From positions 1 to 48,657 of the forward strand of contig QKAF01000038.1 of assembly GCA_003246455.1 (NCBI GenBank): 48,657 nt of DNA, written 5' to 3'. The position numbers were made by a program, and so were the translations under genes. The notes beneath the pieces were generated by a model. The model saw only the letters and a program-made list of their open reading frames with translations, was not told the DNA's origin and did not search any database. Shown piece after piece: positions 37,307-45,488 of this stretch (the first letter of the stretch is position 1; every line of letters starts with the position of its first letter). Source of the stretch: Bacteroidota bacterium. GTDB taxonomy: Bacteria; Bacteroidota; Ignavibacteria; SZUA-365.

Positions 37307-38146
37307 ATGTATCGCTTTTCCCTGACCGCCATCGCGCTCCTGCTGCTCTGCGGCATGAGTTTGGCTGAACCCTCTCCTCAGAACATGCAGTTTGCAGCTC
37401 TGACAGGTGAGGTTTTGCCGTTGCATTCCTCCGTTACGTCTGGTGATGAGTCCCCTGACGGCAGAATCCCGTCCGCCAGCATTCCTTCGCGTTCGTCCGA
37501 CGCCGCGCTTCTCCCGAGCATGGCGCTGAACGAGCAATCCTCCGTGCTGTCCTCGTCCGCCGCGGTCTCGCGCCGCGACGAGCAGCATCCGGACTTCATC
37601 TCCTTCGAAGGATCGTATGTCAAGGACCTTGTCCGACTGAACTGGACCGTCGCGCCGGGCGCGAAAGCTCTCGGTTTCGCCATCGAACGCCGGTCGCAGT
37701 GTGACGAGCAGTGGTCGACGATCTCCTACTCCCGGGTCAACCCACGGAAGAAGGTGTCGGACTATTCGTATTTCGATTATGCGGGCGTCCGGGGTGTCAC
37801 GTATTACCGTCTCCGCCAGGTGGATGAAAGCGGCAAGAGCCTGCCCACCCCCGCGATCTGCGTGATGCCGAGCACGGTCCCGAACTCCTTCATCATCTGG
37901 CAGCATACGATCGATCCCTTCACGCGCTTCGGGACGCTGTCCTTCGGGCTCGGCAGTGCGATGCCTGTCCGCGTCACCATGATCGACAGCTACGGACGCA
38001 GCGTCGCCACGCTTGTCGAGAGCGCGCAGCTGGATGCCGGGCACCACATTCTTCCGTTCAGCACGGCAGCTCTCCCGGCGGGGATGTATACGCTTCGGCT
38101 GGAATCCGCCAGCGGCGTACAGTCCCAGCGTCTTGCCGTGCTCTGA
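37307..38146 (+). CDS. Secreted Fn3-like/T9SS-tail protein, paralogue 1
   Basis: 279 residues. Signal peptide MYRFSLTAIALLLLCGMSLAEP, a Ser-rich low-complexity stretch (~35-90), then an Fn3-like module (VRLNWTV; GFAIERRS; YYRLRQVDESG) and a T9SS-type tail (VTMIDSYGRSVATLVES; AGMYTLRLESASG; ending QRLAVL). The core matches the protein at 38.4 kb in layout and motifs, so they are tandem paralogues; this one has an extra Ser-rich insert. There is no catalytic domain. GGTGAG lies 5 bases before the ATG. Role unknown; surface display or adhesion is inference. Confidence 0.85.
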   Translation: MYRFSLTAIALLLLCGMSLAEPSPQNMQFAALTGEVLPLHSSVTSGDESPDGRIPSASIPSRSSDAALLPSMALNEQSSVLSSSAAVSRRDEQHPDFISFEGSYVKDLVRLNWTVAPGAKALGFAIERRSQCDEQWSTISYSRVNPRKKVSDYSYFDYAGVRGVTYYRLRQVDESGKSLPTPAICVMPSTVPNSFIIWQHTIDPFTRFGTLSFGLGSAMPVRVTMIDSYGRSVATLVESAQLDAGHHILPFSTAALPAGMYTLRLESASGVQSQRLAVL

Positions 38147-38197
38147 GCGCGGTCTTTTCGCAGCGCACGCTTCTTTTCTTTTCACGCACCATGTTCG

Positions 38198-38249
38198 AAT
38201 GGGGCCGGTCGATCCGCCACTGCGGCGAGATTCCGGCCCCATTTCTGTT
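38198..38249 (+). terminator. Terminator after paralogue 1
   Basis: Perfect 11-bp stem AATGGGGCCGG/CCGGCCCCATT with a 24-base loop holding an inner CGCC/GGCG pair, followed by TCTGTTT. It separates the two paralogues into independent units. Confidence 0.8.
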
Positions 38250-38353
38250 TCCAGCCTGCTGATCGCCGTTCGGATTCCGAACGCGGCGTGTCGGAATTCG
38301 TATACAGCCCATCTTGATTCGCTGAAAACAGCCTGTTTTGCTGATTCCGCCAA

Positions 38354-38370
38354 TTGGCACGGAGCTTGCT
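38354..38370 (+). promoter_or_regulatory. Consensus sigma-54 promoter (-24/-12)
   Basis: TTGGCACGGAGCTTGCT matches the sigma-54 consensus (TGGCACG-N4-TTGCW) at every fixed position, with exactly ten bases between the -24 GG and the -12 GC. The -12 element ends ~50 bases before the ATG of paralogue 2. An activator of RpoN is encoded at 14043-15203. No enhancer site could be recognised. Confidence 0.85.
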
Positions 38371-38419
38371 CTATTCGGTGCAGTTGGAATGAAAAACGAA
38401 TCAGCGAAATGGTGAAAAA

Positions 38420-39070
38420 ATGAAAACTGCATCTCTCGTCCTCTTCTTCGTGATGTCCTTCGCGGCCGTGACGAACGCAGCCGCCCCCCGGCCGACCGCC
38501 GCCGATGGAGTACAGATTTCCCAGTTTTCCGCAGCCCGTATTCAGGACCTGATCACGCTGAACTGGAACACCCTGGGAGAACGAAACAACCTCGGCTTTG
38601 AAATCGAGCGAAAAAGCCAGTTTGAAGAAAAATGGCAGACGGTGGGATACCTGCGCGGCCGCGGAACGGCTGCAGGCAGCAAGGATTATGCCTTTGTGGA
38701 GAGACTTTCGAGCACCGAAGTCGTCCTGTACCGCATCAAGCAGATCGACGTCTCCGGCAGTTTCCTTTACTCGCAGGCGGTGACGGTAACCCCGGATCAG
38801 TTTCGCGCCTCCATGCTCGTGAGCCCGGTGGCGGACCACCCCAGCGTTGAATACAACCGTCTTTCCTTTGCCCTTCCCGCCGACTGCAGAGTATCCGCGG
38901 CAGTGCACGACGTCTACGGTCGGAAGGTGCATACGATCAGTGACGGTCAGCGTCTGGACGCAGGCTATCACGTGATTCCTTTCGGCTCGGCCTCCCTCGC
39001 ACCGGGGGTGTACAGCGTACGGCTCGTCACGGATGCCGGCACCTTCGTGCGCACCTTTACGAAGCGTTGA
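38420..39070 (+). CDS. Secreted Fn3-like/T9SS-tail protein, paralogue 2 (sigma-54 promoter)
   Basis: 216 residues. Signal peptide MKTASLVLFFVMSFAAVTNAA, then an Fn3-like module beginning SAARIQDLITLNWNTLGERNN with GFEIERKSQ, WQTVGYLRG, YRIKQIDVSGSF, and a C-terminal sorting-type domain (SAAVHDVYGRKVHTISDG; GVYSVRLVTDAG; end TFTKR). It is little more than a T9SS tail with one preceding domain. GGTGA precedes the ATG. The perfect sigma-54 promoter 50 bases upstream implies condition-dependent, activator-driven expression. A strong hairpin follows. Function unknown. Confidence 0.87.
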   Translation: MKTASLVLFFVMSFAAVTNAAAPRPTAADGVQISQFSAARIQDLITLNWNTLGERNNLGFEIERKSQFEEKWQTVGYLRGRGTAAGSKDYAFVERLSSTEVVLYRIKQIDVSGSFLYSQAVTVTPDQFRASMLVSPVADHPSVEYNRLSFALPADCRVSAAVHDVYGRKVHTISDGQRLDAGYHVIPFGSASLAPGVYSVRLVTDAGTFVRTFTKR

Positions 39071-39090
39071 CGGTCATTCCGTGAAGAGAG

Positions 39091-39130
39091 ACGCAGACGG
39101 CCGTGCATTCAGCGCGGCCGTCTGTGTTTC
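39091..39130. terminator. Hairpin between convergent genes (paralogue 2 and NDH-2)
   Basis: 13-bp stem ACGCAGACGGCCG/CGGCCGTCTGTGT (one wobble) with an 11-base loop, followed by TTC. It begins 20 bases after the stop and could serve both strands, though T-runs are short. Confidence 0.65.
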
Positions 39131-39156
39131 ACACCCGTCGGTCCCTCCCGCGTCCC

Positions 39157-40419
39157 CTACCAGTGACCGGACCAGTTCTGCCGCTCCTTCCAGAGCAGGA
39201 AAATATGTTTCTCACTGATCGCCCGCTTGAGAAGGCTTCCGAGAAATCCCAGGAAACGGAAACGCATCCCGACCGGAAGCGCCGCCCAGCCGACCGCGAG
39301 ATGCTTCCCGAGTGAAACGACCTCCCCGAGCACCTTCGGGTGGTATTCTTTCAGCCCATGCCCATCCAGCAGCCGGTACAGATTGTCGGCGGTGAGATAC
39401 CCCTGCTGAAGCGCAAACTGCGCCGCGGTGGGAACGGCGTCGCCCCCGCGGGGATTGAGCGCCAGGGCGTTGTCGCCGATGGCGAAAACCTCGGGGTAAT
39501 GACGCACCTGCAGAAATTCGTTCACGATCACGCGGCCCTGCGGACCCGTTTCCGCGCCGCTGCGACGGATCAGATCCGAAATGCGAATTCCCCCCGTCCA
39601 GATCATCGTGCGGGTGGGAATCGGTTCGCCCGGCGACCGCAGCACCTCGAGCCGGCCGTCCGTCTCCCGCATTCCCGTCACCCGGGTGTTCGTCAGGATC
39701 TGTATCCCCATGGCCTGCATGGCTTCCGCCGATCTCGCCACCTGCCTGCCGTCGAGGGAGGGAAGGATTCGATCCGACAGTTCCACGAGCATCATTTCTG
39801 CTTCGCTGTGGTCGAGATGGTATTGCTCGCTCAGCGCGTCGAATCGTTCCGCCATCTCCGTCGCGAGTTCGACGCCGGTGAGTCCCCCTCCGCCGATGAG
39901 AAAGCGAAGATACTCCTTGCGCTTGTTCTGGTTCGTCTCCGTTGCCGCGATCGCGAACATGCGTTCGGTATGCGCGCGGATGCGCTCCGAATCCTCGAGT
40001 TCCTTGAGCTGAAACGCATGCTCCTCGAGGCCGGGAATCTGGTAGAAGTTGGTCTTGCTGCCCAGTGCGATCACGAGCGCGTCATATCGAATGCGCCGCG
40101 GCTGCGCGGTCGTGGTATCGGTCATGCCGAAGTCGAGTTCCACGTAGCGGTCGTCCAGCGCGATGTGCGTGACCTCGCCGAGATGAAAGGTGACGTTGGG
40201 CCGTTTGGCGAGGAACCGTGAGAGCGGAATGGTGATTTCCGATTCGCGGACGGCGCGTTCGTGCAGGCGCGTTTCGAGAAGATGGTAGGTGTGCCGGTCC
40301 ACGAGATGAATGCGAACGTCCGTGCGCTTTCGGAAGCGCCGGGAGAGCCGCGTCACACAGCTCATGCCCCCGTAGCCGGCACCGAGAATGACTATATCCG
40401 TGTACTTCACTGCGTTCAT
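39157..40419 (-). CDS. Type II NADH dehydrogenase-like FAD oxidoreductase (NDH-2)
   Basis: 420 residues. N-terminal FAD motif IVILGAGYGGMSCVTRL, second Rossmann motif FLIGGGGLTGVELATEM for NADH, and the FAD-closing motif FAIGDNALA; AQFALQQGYL is the quinone-site AQxAxQ motif of NDH-2. The C-terminus is amphipathic, suited to monotopic membrane binding. It oxidises NADH and reduces quinone without pumping protons. Length agrees with the family. It lies downstream of the metallopeptidase gene on the minus strand but is separated by a strong hairpin (40454-40485), so it is probably transcribed separately or by read-through. Confidence 0.93.
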   Translation of the reverse strand: MNAVKYTDIVILGAGYGGMSCVTRLSRRFRKRTDVRIHLVDRHTYHLLETRLHERAVRESEITIPLSRFLAKRPNVTFHLGEVTHIALDDRYVELDFGMTDTTTAQPRRIRYDALVIALGSKTNFYQIPGLEEHAFQLKELEDSERIRAHTERMFAIAATETNQNKRKEYLRFLIGGGGLTGVELATEMAERFDALSEQYHLDHSEAEMMLVELSDRILPSLDGRQVARSAEAMQAMGIQILTNTRVTGMRETDGRLEVLRSPGEPIPTRTMIWTGGIRISDLIRRSGAETGPQGRVIVNEFLQVRHYPEVFAIGDNALALNPRGGDAVPTAAQFALQQGYLTADNLYRLLDGHGLKEYHPKVLGEVVSLGKHLAVGWAALPVGMRFRFLGFLGSLLKRAISEKHIFLLWKERQNWSGHW

Positions 40420-40453
40420 TTCCGGATGCCTGAATGGTTATCCCCTATAACAA

Positions 40454-40485
40454 CAAAGGCCGCGTGATCGTGTCCGCGGCCTTTG
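40454..40485 (-). terminator. Hairpin after the metallopeptidase gene
   Basis: Perfect 11-bp stem CAAAGGCCGCG/CGCGGCCTTTG with a 10-base loop; on the minus strand TTGTTAT follows. It starts ~20 bases after the stop at 40507. Confidence 0.78.
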
Positions 40486-40506
40486 CTGAAATCCGGAATT
40501 TCCCGT

Positions 40507-42570
40507 CTACCGGACGGTCGTGAGCGCCTCCCGCGCCGCATCCAACATCGGCTGGGTCGAAATGGGGGCGCCGACCGCGGTGCGCATCCACAGATCCGGA
40601 GCGACGCTGCCGATACCGCACATGCGCTCCATTTCGCGGCCGAGATTCTTCCCCTCGAGGTACTGCTCGACCTGGAACGCGATGATGTGACCGAGCGGAT
40701 AATCGGGCGTGTACATCCCCGCGTCAATCATGTGAGAATAGATGCAGAGCAGGGGCTCGTCCTTCACGCCGAGCACGGGCGCATAGTAGCTGTTCCACAC
40801 TTCCTTCGCGATGCCGACAACCGCCTCGCGCAGCTGCGCGGGCGTCGCGTCCGGATGGTCGTACATCCAGCGCCAGGCGCGCATGTCGACCAGGGCAACT
40901 CCCGCGATCTCGTAGGTCGACCAGATTACGTCGAGCGTGTTGAGCGCTTTCGCCCGCGGATCGTCGACGCGCAGACCCAGCAGTTCGAGGTCGCGCGACT
41001 GGAACACAAAGGCGAAGCCCTCGGTGAAGGCCGTGTTCGGAACGCCCTGGAGCAGCGTGTAATCCATCAGCTGAAAGCTCATCACCTGCTCGACGTTGTG
41101 CCCGAGTTCGTGCACGGCAATGTTGTATCCCTTGTAGTTCATGCCGCTTTCCGGGACGCGCGTGCGCAGATGGGCGTTGTCGACCAGGCGGCCGGGACCC
41201 ATCGCGTGCCCCGCGCCGCGGGAGGCGTCCACCGTGATGTGATCGGCGAGGAATCTGGCCCGGTCGAAACTGAAGCCCAGCTTCGTCAGGATGTCGGGGA
41301 TGCCGCGCTCGAACGCTTCCACGGTGGGATATTTCTTTGAAACGATACGGTCGAGTTCATCTTCCGTAATCGCAGGCTTGCTCTTGAAGCCGGGGTACCA
41401 GATATCGAACGGTTCGAGTTCGCGTCCGAGACGCTGCCGGATCAGATCCGCGACCTGCCGGATTTCCGGCGAACCCAGAATGGAGACAAACAGTTCTTCT
41501 ACTCTTTCTTCCGGGATCTCGCGGTCGTCGTTGAACCGCCGTGCGATATGCGTGGGATTGTCGGGATGATACGGATCCACCCCGCGCTCCGCGTTGAAGA
41601 TGTTGAGCCAGTGCTGGTAGCGGACATCCGCCTCGCGCGGCGCTTCCTCGCCCGGACCCGCGGCACCGAACGGCGCAACGCGATTGTCCTCCACGTACCA
41701 GTCCTTCGCCGGATTGTTGATCACCTCCGCGGGAATGTCCTGTGCGATGATGCGTTCCATGATCTGATGAATCATCTTCTGGCGCGGAAGTCCGTCCGGT
41801 TTGGCATACTGCGCCTTCAGCTCGTCACGCAGTCCCCAGTGCGTGATCAGTGAGAGTCCCTCGGGGAAAAGACGCTGACCGTCCTTCGCCAGCACGTTGT
41901 GCATGATGATGTTGTAGCTGCTGATGTAGTTGTCCGCGTTGGTGTAGGCGACGTTCAGCGCCTGGTTCACCTCGGATGGGACACGTGTCGAGAACCCGCC
42001 CGCAAGGCGCGTTTCCGCCCACTGGCGTCGCGTCCACGTATCCCCTTTCTCGAGGCGCTCGGCGAGCGTGGAGAGCGGGAAATTCAGCAGCACGGTGAAT
42101 GCGATCCGGGATTTGAACATGTCTTCATTCACATGCGCGCCGGGAGAGAATTCGCCGAACTGGTAGTCGACGGGGAGAATCGGTCCCTGCTCCAGCTGCA
42201 GCGGTGCGTTGAGATCGCGGCCCATTTCCGTCAGGTATCCCCCGACCAGCATGAGGTTGTGCTGCAGACGTTCGAAGGTCGCATCGAGAAGGTCGGGATC
42301 GGATATGAACTGCGCCGCGCAGAATTCCTGGAATTCCTCGGCGCTCCCGTCCTCTGCGCGCCAGAGCTGCGCCACCTGCCGCACGCCGCGCTCGATGCGC
42401 GTGCGCTGCTGTTCACCGTGCCGGGCGACGAGGGTATCGATCGCCGCGCCGACTGCTGCTTCGCTCATGCTTTTCTCCGTCATCGTCTTTCCTTTCTCGC
42501 CCGGTGTTCCGCATGCCGCGAACAGCAGCAGCACGGCCATGGATACCAGACGTATCGCCTTCGATGTCAT
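40507..42570 (-). CDS. Gluzincin-type metallopeptidase lipoprotein (family unassigned)
   Basis: 687 residues. Start at MTSKAIRLVSMAVLLLFAAC with AGGTGA ahead; the lipobox LFAAC predicts lipidation. The zinc motif HELGH at 487-491 is followed 26 residues later by E517 in FTEGFAF, the HExxH...E gluzincin pattern. The surroundings (GMNYKGYNIAVHELGHNVEQ; LLQGVPNTAFTEGFAFVFQ) resemble M2/M3-like mostly helical peptidases, but I cannot assign a family. Tethered to a membrane, it presumably trims peptides in the periplasm or at the surface. The leader holds a strong hairpin (42615-42643). Confidence 0.82.
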   Translation of the reverse strand: MTSKAIRLVSMAVLLLFAACGTPGEKGKTMTEKSMSEAAVGAAIDTLVARHGEQQRTRIERGVRQVAQLWRAEDGSAEEFQEFCAAQFISDPDLLDATFERLQHNLMLVGGYLTEMGRDLNAPLQLEQGPILPVDYQFGEFSPGAHVNEDMFKSRIAFTVLLNFPLSTLAERLEKGDTWTRRQWAETRLAGGFSTRVPSEVNQALNVAYTNADNYISSYNIIMHNVLAKDGQRLFPEGLSLITHWGLRDELKAQYAKPDGLPRQKMIHQIMERIIAQDIPAEVINNPAKDWYVEDNRVAPFGAAGPGEEAPREADVRYQHWLNIFNAERGVDPYHPDNPTHIARRFNDDREIPEERVEELFVSILGSPEIRQVADLIRQRLGRELEPFDIWYPGFKSKPAITEDELDRIVSKKYPTVEAFERGIPDILTKLGFSFDRARFLADHITVDASRGAGHAMGPGRLVDNAHLRTRVPESGMNYKGYNIAVHELGHNVEQVMSFQLMDYTLLQGVPNTAFTEGFAFVFQSRDLELLGLRVDDPRAKALNTLDVIWSTYEIAGVALVDMRAWRWMYDHPDATPAQLREAVVGIAKEVWNSYYAPVLGVKDEPLLCIYSHMIDAGMYTPDYPLGHIIAFQVEQYLEGKNLGREMERMCGIGSVAPDLWMRTAVGAPISTQPMLDAAREALTTVR

Positions 42571-42614
42571 CAGGTCACCTGTTTGATATGTGAGTGAATC
42601 CTTCGTCCTCCTGG

Positions 42615-42643
42615 CGGCGCGGCATGGGCATGCCCCCGCGCCG
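42615..42643. repeat. GC-rich hairpin between divergent genes
   Basis: CGGCGCGG/CCGCGCCG (8 bp) encloses GGGCATGCCC, itself a perfect palindrome. It lies 45 bases upstream of the lipoprotein start and 120 bases before the membrane-protein start. Beyond it the 192-base region has no clear promoter. Confidence 0.65.
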
Positions 42644-42762
42644 TCAGTAAAAATACCGGCATTTGCCTGAAATTCCATTCGCACACCATTTTTCCTTCGC
42701 GTCGAGTTGGAATTCCGCTCCTTTTCGTCCGATATTGCCATACTTGTTCCACGCGCTCGAAT

Positions 42763-43737
42763 ATGCCCATGACACGCTCGATTCTCTTCTGGGTTCTCGC
42801 CCTGCTGCTGACCCTTGCCTCCGCCTATTACCAGCGAAAGACAGGCCCCACCTACCCGGTGACAGGCGTCGTCACCGTTCACGGCGCCGACGTGCACTAT
42901 TCACTGACACGCACCCACGGGGGTGACGGCGATCAGCCCGTTTCTCTTCTCGATCCCTCCGGAACGGTGTCCGGGGAAATTGTCTTCAAGCGGTATAAAA
43001 CGGCGGACGAATGGGAGCGTCGCGCTCTCGAGCGCAGCGCGGATACGCTCTGCGGCTGGCTTCCGCATCAGCCGCCCGCCGGAAAACTCGAGTACTTCAT
43101 CGAACTCGAGAACGGCAGCGGCGTCGAGCGCCTGCCCGAGCATGAATCCGTGGTCACGCGTTTCAAGGGCGCGGTCCCTCTCGGCGTGCTCATCCCGCAT
43201 ATTATCGCGATGTTCCTCGCCATGCTGCTCTCCACCCGTGCCGGCATCGAGTCCTTCCGCCGCAGGGGCAATCCGCGGAAACAGGCCATGTGGGCAACGG
43301 GTCTGATGATCATCGGCGGACTCATTCTCGGTCCCATCGTGCAGAAATATGCCTTCGGTGCATACTGGACGGGATTCCCCTTCGGCACGGATCTCACGGA
43401 CAACAAAACGCTGATCGCTTTCGTCGCCTGGCTCATTGCCCTCGCGGCCATCTGGAAGCCCGATGCCATCGAGCGGCAGCCTGTTCGCCGCTGGCTGGTG
43501 ACGTTTGCCGCTCTCGTGACGCTGGCGGTATACCTGATCCCGCATTCGATGATGGGAAGCGAACTCGATTACTCGAAACTTGACGCGGAACGCGCGAAAC
43601 AGCATTCCGCGACTGCCGACAGCGCCGGCACCGGTGCGGCGGACCTCGAGGACTCCGCGCCGATCGAGGCACCGGAGACGAATGCGGCGGATCACGCCGC
43701 TCCGGCCGACGTGCCGCAGGACGGTTCCGGGAAATGA
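42763..43737 (+). CDS. Membrane protein, function unknown
   Basis: 324 residues, family not recognised. One N-terminal membrane segment or signal anchor (~5-22), an extracytoplasmic beta-rich domain (~30-135, GEIVFKRYKTADEWE; LEYFIELENG), then about four hydrophobic segments (~140-270), and an acidic Ala/Pro/Asp-rich tail. The order (soluble domain, then membrane bundle) suggests a sensor- or cytochrome-associated-type protein, but no haem or metal motif is visible. An alternative start lies two codons later. No good ribosome site. Its stop overlaps the next start by ATGA, and a Nudix gene follows. Confidence 0.7.
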   Translation: MPMTRSILFWVLALLLTLASAYYQRKTGPTYPVTGVVTVHGADVHYSLTRTHGGDGDQPVSLLDPSGTVSGEIVFKRYKTADEWERRALERSADTLCGWLPHQPPAGKLEYFIELENGSGVERLPEHESVVTRFKGAVPLGVLIPHIIAMFLAMLLSTRAGIESFRRRGNPRKQAMWATGLMIIGGLILGPIVQKYAFGAYWTGFPFGTDLTDNKTLIAFVAWLIALAAIWKPDAIERQPVRRWLVTFAALVTLAVYLIPHSMMGSELDYSKLDAERAKQHSATADSAGTGAADLEDSAPIEAPETNAADHAAPADVPQDGSGK

Positions 43738-44021
43738 GCGCCCGATCCGATACAGGACATCCCCTCTATACGGGGTGCGCGGGTATCGGTATTCTTACCT
43801 TTTTCCTCGGTCCCGCGCTCGCGCTCCTGAGCGACACCGATCCGCTGGTCGCGGCGACCATCGGGTATGCAGGCATCGCCCTGTTCACGGGAGGCATTGC
43901 CGCGCGTTACTCTTTCGCCGTCGCAGCATCTCCCCTCGCTCAGCTCGCGAAAAACCTGCTGGTCGGACTGGCGGTCTCGATCGTGTTTTACGGCATTTTT
44001 CTTCTCCTGTACCTGATCTGA
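43734..44021 (+). CDS. Small three-helix membrane protein
   Basis: 95 residues, three predicted membrane segments (~15-32, 38-56, 68-95) with few charges. Family not recognised. The ATG overlaps the upstream stop (ATGA), and the Nudix gene begins 2 bases after its stop, so it belongs to a tightly packed three-gene operon with the membrane protein upstream. It could be a subunit of that protein; no evidence beyond position. Confidence 0.68.
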   Translation: MSARSDTGHPLYTGCAGIGILTFFLGPALALLSDTDPLVAATIGYAGIALFTGGIAARYSFAVAASPLAQLAKNLLVGLAVSIVFYGIFLLLYLI

Positions 44022-44023
44022 CA

Positions 44024-44464
44024 ATGTGCCCCCAATCCAAACCGTCTTCCTCCCCGTACTTCGAGCAATCCGCCGTCATTCCATGGCGGAAGCACCACCG
44101 CGGGATTGAAGTGCTGCTGGTCACCAGCGCCCGGAAGAAGAACTGGATCATCCCCAAAGGACTGATCGAACCGGGCATGGGAGCACGGGCCTCCGCGCGC
44201 AAGGAAGCAATGGAAGAAGCCGGCGTGGACGGGATCGTTTCCGCCGAGCGCATCGGTGAGTATTTCTACCGGAAATGGCAGGGAGACTGCCGCGTTCAGG
44301 TTTTCAGCATGCAGGTCACCGTCGTGCAGGATCACTGGGACGAGGAAAGCACGCGCAAACGGCGCTGGGTCGACATCAGGCAGGCGCTCGATCTCGTCGA
44401 ATCGCGCGATCTGAGAATTCTCCTCCAGCGTTTTCACCGCCAGATCATCTCCCTTCTCGACTGA
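44024..44464 (+). CDS. Nudix hydrolase
   Basis: 146 residues. Nudix box at ~46-68: GLIEPGMGARASARKEAMEE followed by AGV, fitting Gx5Ex7REUxEExGU except that the first glutamate position is Met and the Arg of RE is Lys. This variant (PKGLIEPGM...EAMEEAGV) is known in the diphosphoinositol-polyphosphate/Ap4A-like subgroup, so it is not necessarily inactive. The substrate would be a nucleoside diphosphate linked to X. No ribosome site, so translation probably depends on coupling to the small membrane protein gene two bases upstream. Confidence 0.85.
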   Translation: MCPQSKPSSSPYFEQSAVIPWRKHHRGIEVLLVTSARKKNWIIPKGLIEPGMGARASARKEAMEEAGVDGIVSAERIGEYFYRKWQGDCRVQVFSMQVTVVQDHWDEESTRKRRWVDIRQALDLVESRDLRILLQRFHRQIISLLD

Positions 44465-44681
44465 CCTCCCTCCCCATCTCCGGACGGCGAAACCGCGGCA
44501 GGGCAAACCTGCACGATTCCCCTGCCGTCCTGCCTCCCCTTACCATCCATTCCTCCCCATTGGAAATTTTTTTCGATAATCCGATCCGCCGTGAACGAAA
44601 ACGAAAAGCAATGCGTTAGGATTGGGAACAATAATCCGACATACGTTATCCCTTTTTGTCACATCCGGTACCGGAGTATAC

Positions 44682-45368
44682 ATGAAAAAACAGATTCTGA
44701 TGTTTTTCCTGCTGATTGGTGTTGCATCCTCGACCTTTCTCATCGCCCGGGCGTTCCGCCCGGCGCAGATCCCGAACGGGACGAAAAATGCCTGCGCCAA
44801 CTGTCATATCAACCCGGCTGGCGGCGGCCCCCGCACCGCATTCGGTACGGAAATCGAACTCAATTACCTCTCCACCCCCGGAGCGACGGGACAGGTGCAG
44901 TGGAGCGAAGCGCTCGCCGCGCTCGATTCGGACGGTGACGGCTTCAGCAACGGCGAGGAGCTCCAGGATCCGCAGGGAACCTGGCGAATCGGCCAGCCGG
45001 CACCCGGAGATCTTGCACTGGTGACCAATCCCGGCGATGCCAGCGACTTCCCGACGACCACGGCAGTGAAGCCCCTTCCCGGTATCGCCGACGAATTCCT
45101 GCTCGAAGCGAATTACCCGAATCCTTTCAACCCGACCACCACCATCCCGTTCCAGCTGCAGGAAGCGGGACACGTGCGTCTCGAGGTGTTCAGCAGCATC
45201 GGGGCCCGCGTGCGTGTGCTGGCTGATGCGGATATGGAAGCCGGGCGCTACAGCAGTGTCTGGAACGGCCGGGATGACGCCGGACGCAGCCTGGAATCGG
45301 GGACCTATCTTTACCGGCTCAGTGTCGGCGGTTTCAGTGCGGTGAAACGCATGGCACTGCTGAAATAG
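44682..45368 (+). CDS. Exported c-haem/EF-hand protein with T9SS sorting domain
   Basis: 228 residues. Leader MKKQILMFFLLIGVASSTFL, then C38-A-N-C41-H42, a c-type haem motif, in TKNACANCHINPAGGGP. Next DSDGDGFSNGEE (82-93), an EF-hand/dockerin-like calcium loop, and from ~145 the segment NYPNPFNPTTTIPF, the hallmark of T9SS type A tails, ending KRMALLK. It is probably a surface-exposed monohaem protein; an electron-transfer or redox-sensing role is inference. CCGGAG precedes the ATG by 7 bases, supporting this start over an upstream one. A strong terminator follows. Confidence 0.88.
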   Translation: MKKQILMFFLLIGVASSTFLIARAFRPAQIPNGTKNACANCHINPAGGGPRTAFGTEIELNYLSTPGATGQVQWSEALAALDSDGDGFSNGEELQDPQGTWRIGQPAPGDLALVTNPGDASDFPTTTAVKPLPGIADEFLLEANYPNPFNPTTTIPFQLQEAGHVRLEVFSSIGARVRVLADADMEAGRYSSVWNGRDDAGRSLESGTYLYRLSVGGFSAVKRMALLK

Positions 45369-45405
45369 GATCTCCCGCTGCGGCGGTTTTGCCGACGGAT
45401 AATAG

Positions 45406-45446
45406 AGCGGGCGTCCCGGTTTCGGGACGCCCGCTGTGTTTTTCTT
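45406..45446 (+). terminator. Terminator after the c-haem/T9SS gene
   Basis: Perfect 13-bp stem AGCGGGCGTCCCG, loop GTTT, then GTGTTTTTC. Located between convergent genes; the T-run is on the plus strand. Confidence 0.92.
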
Positions 45447-45488
45447 GGAAGGGAGAAAATCGAGGAAACCTCTTCCTCTCCGCGCCTG

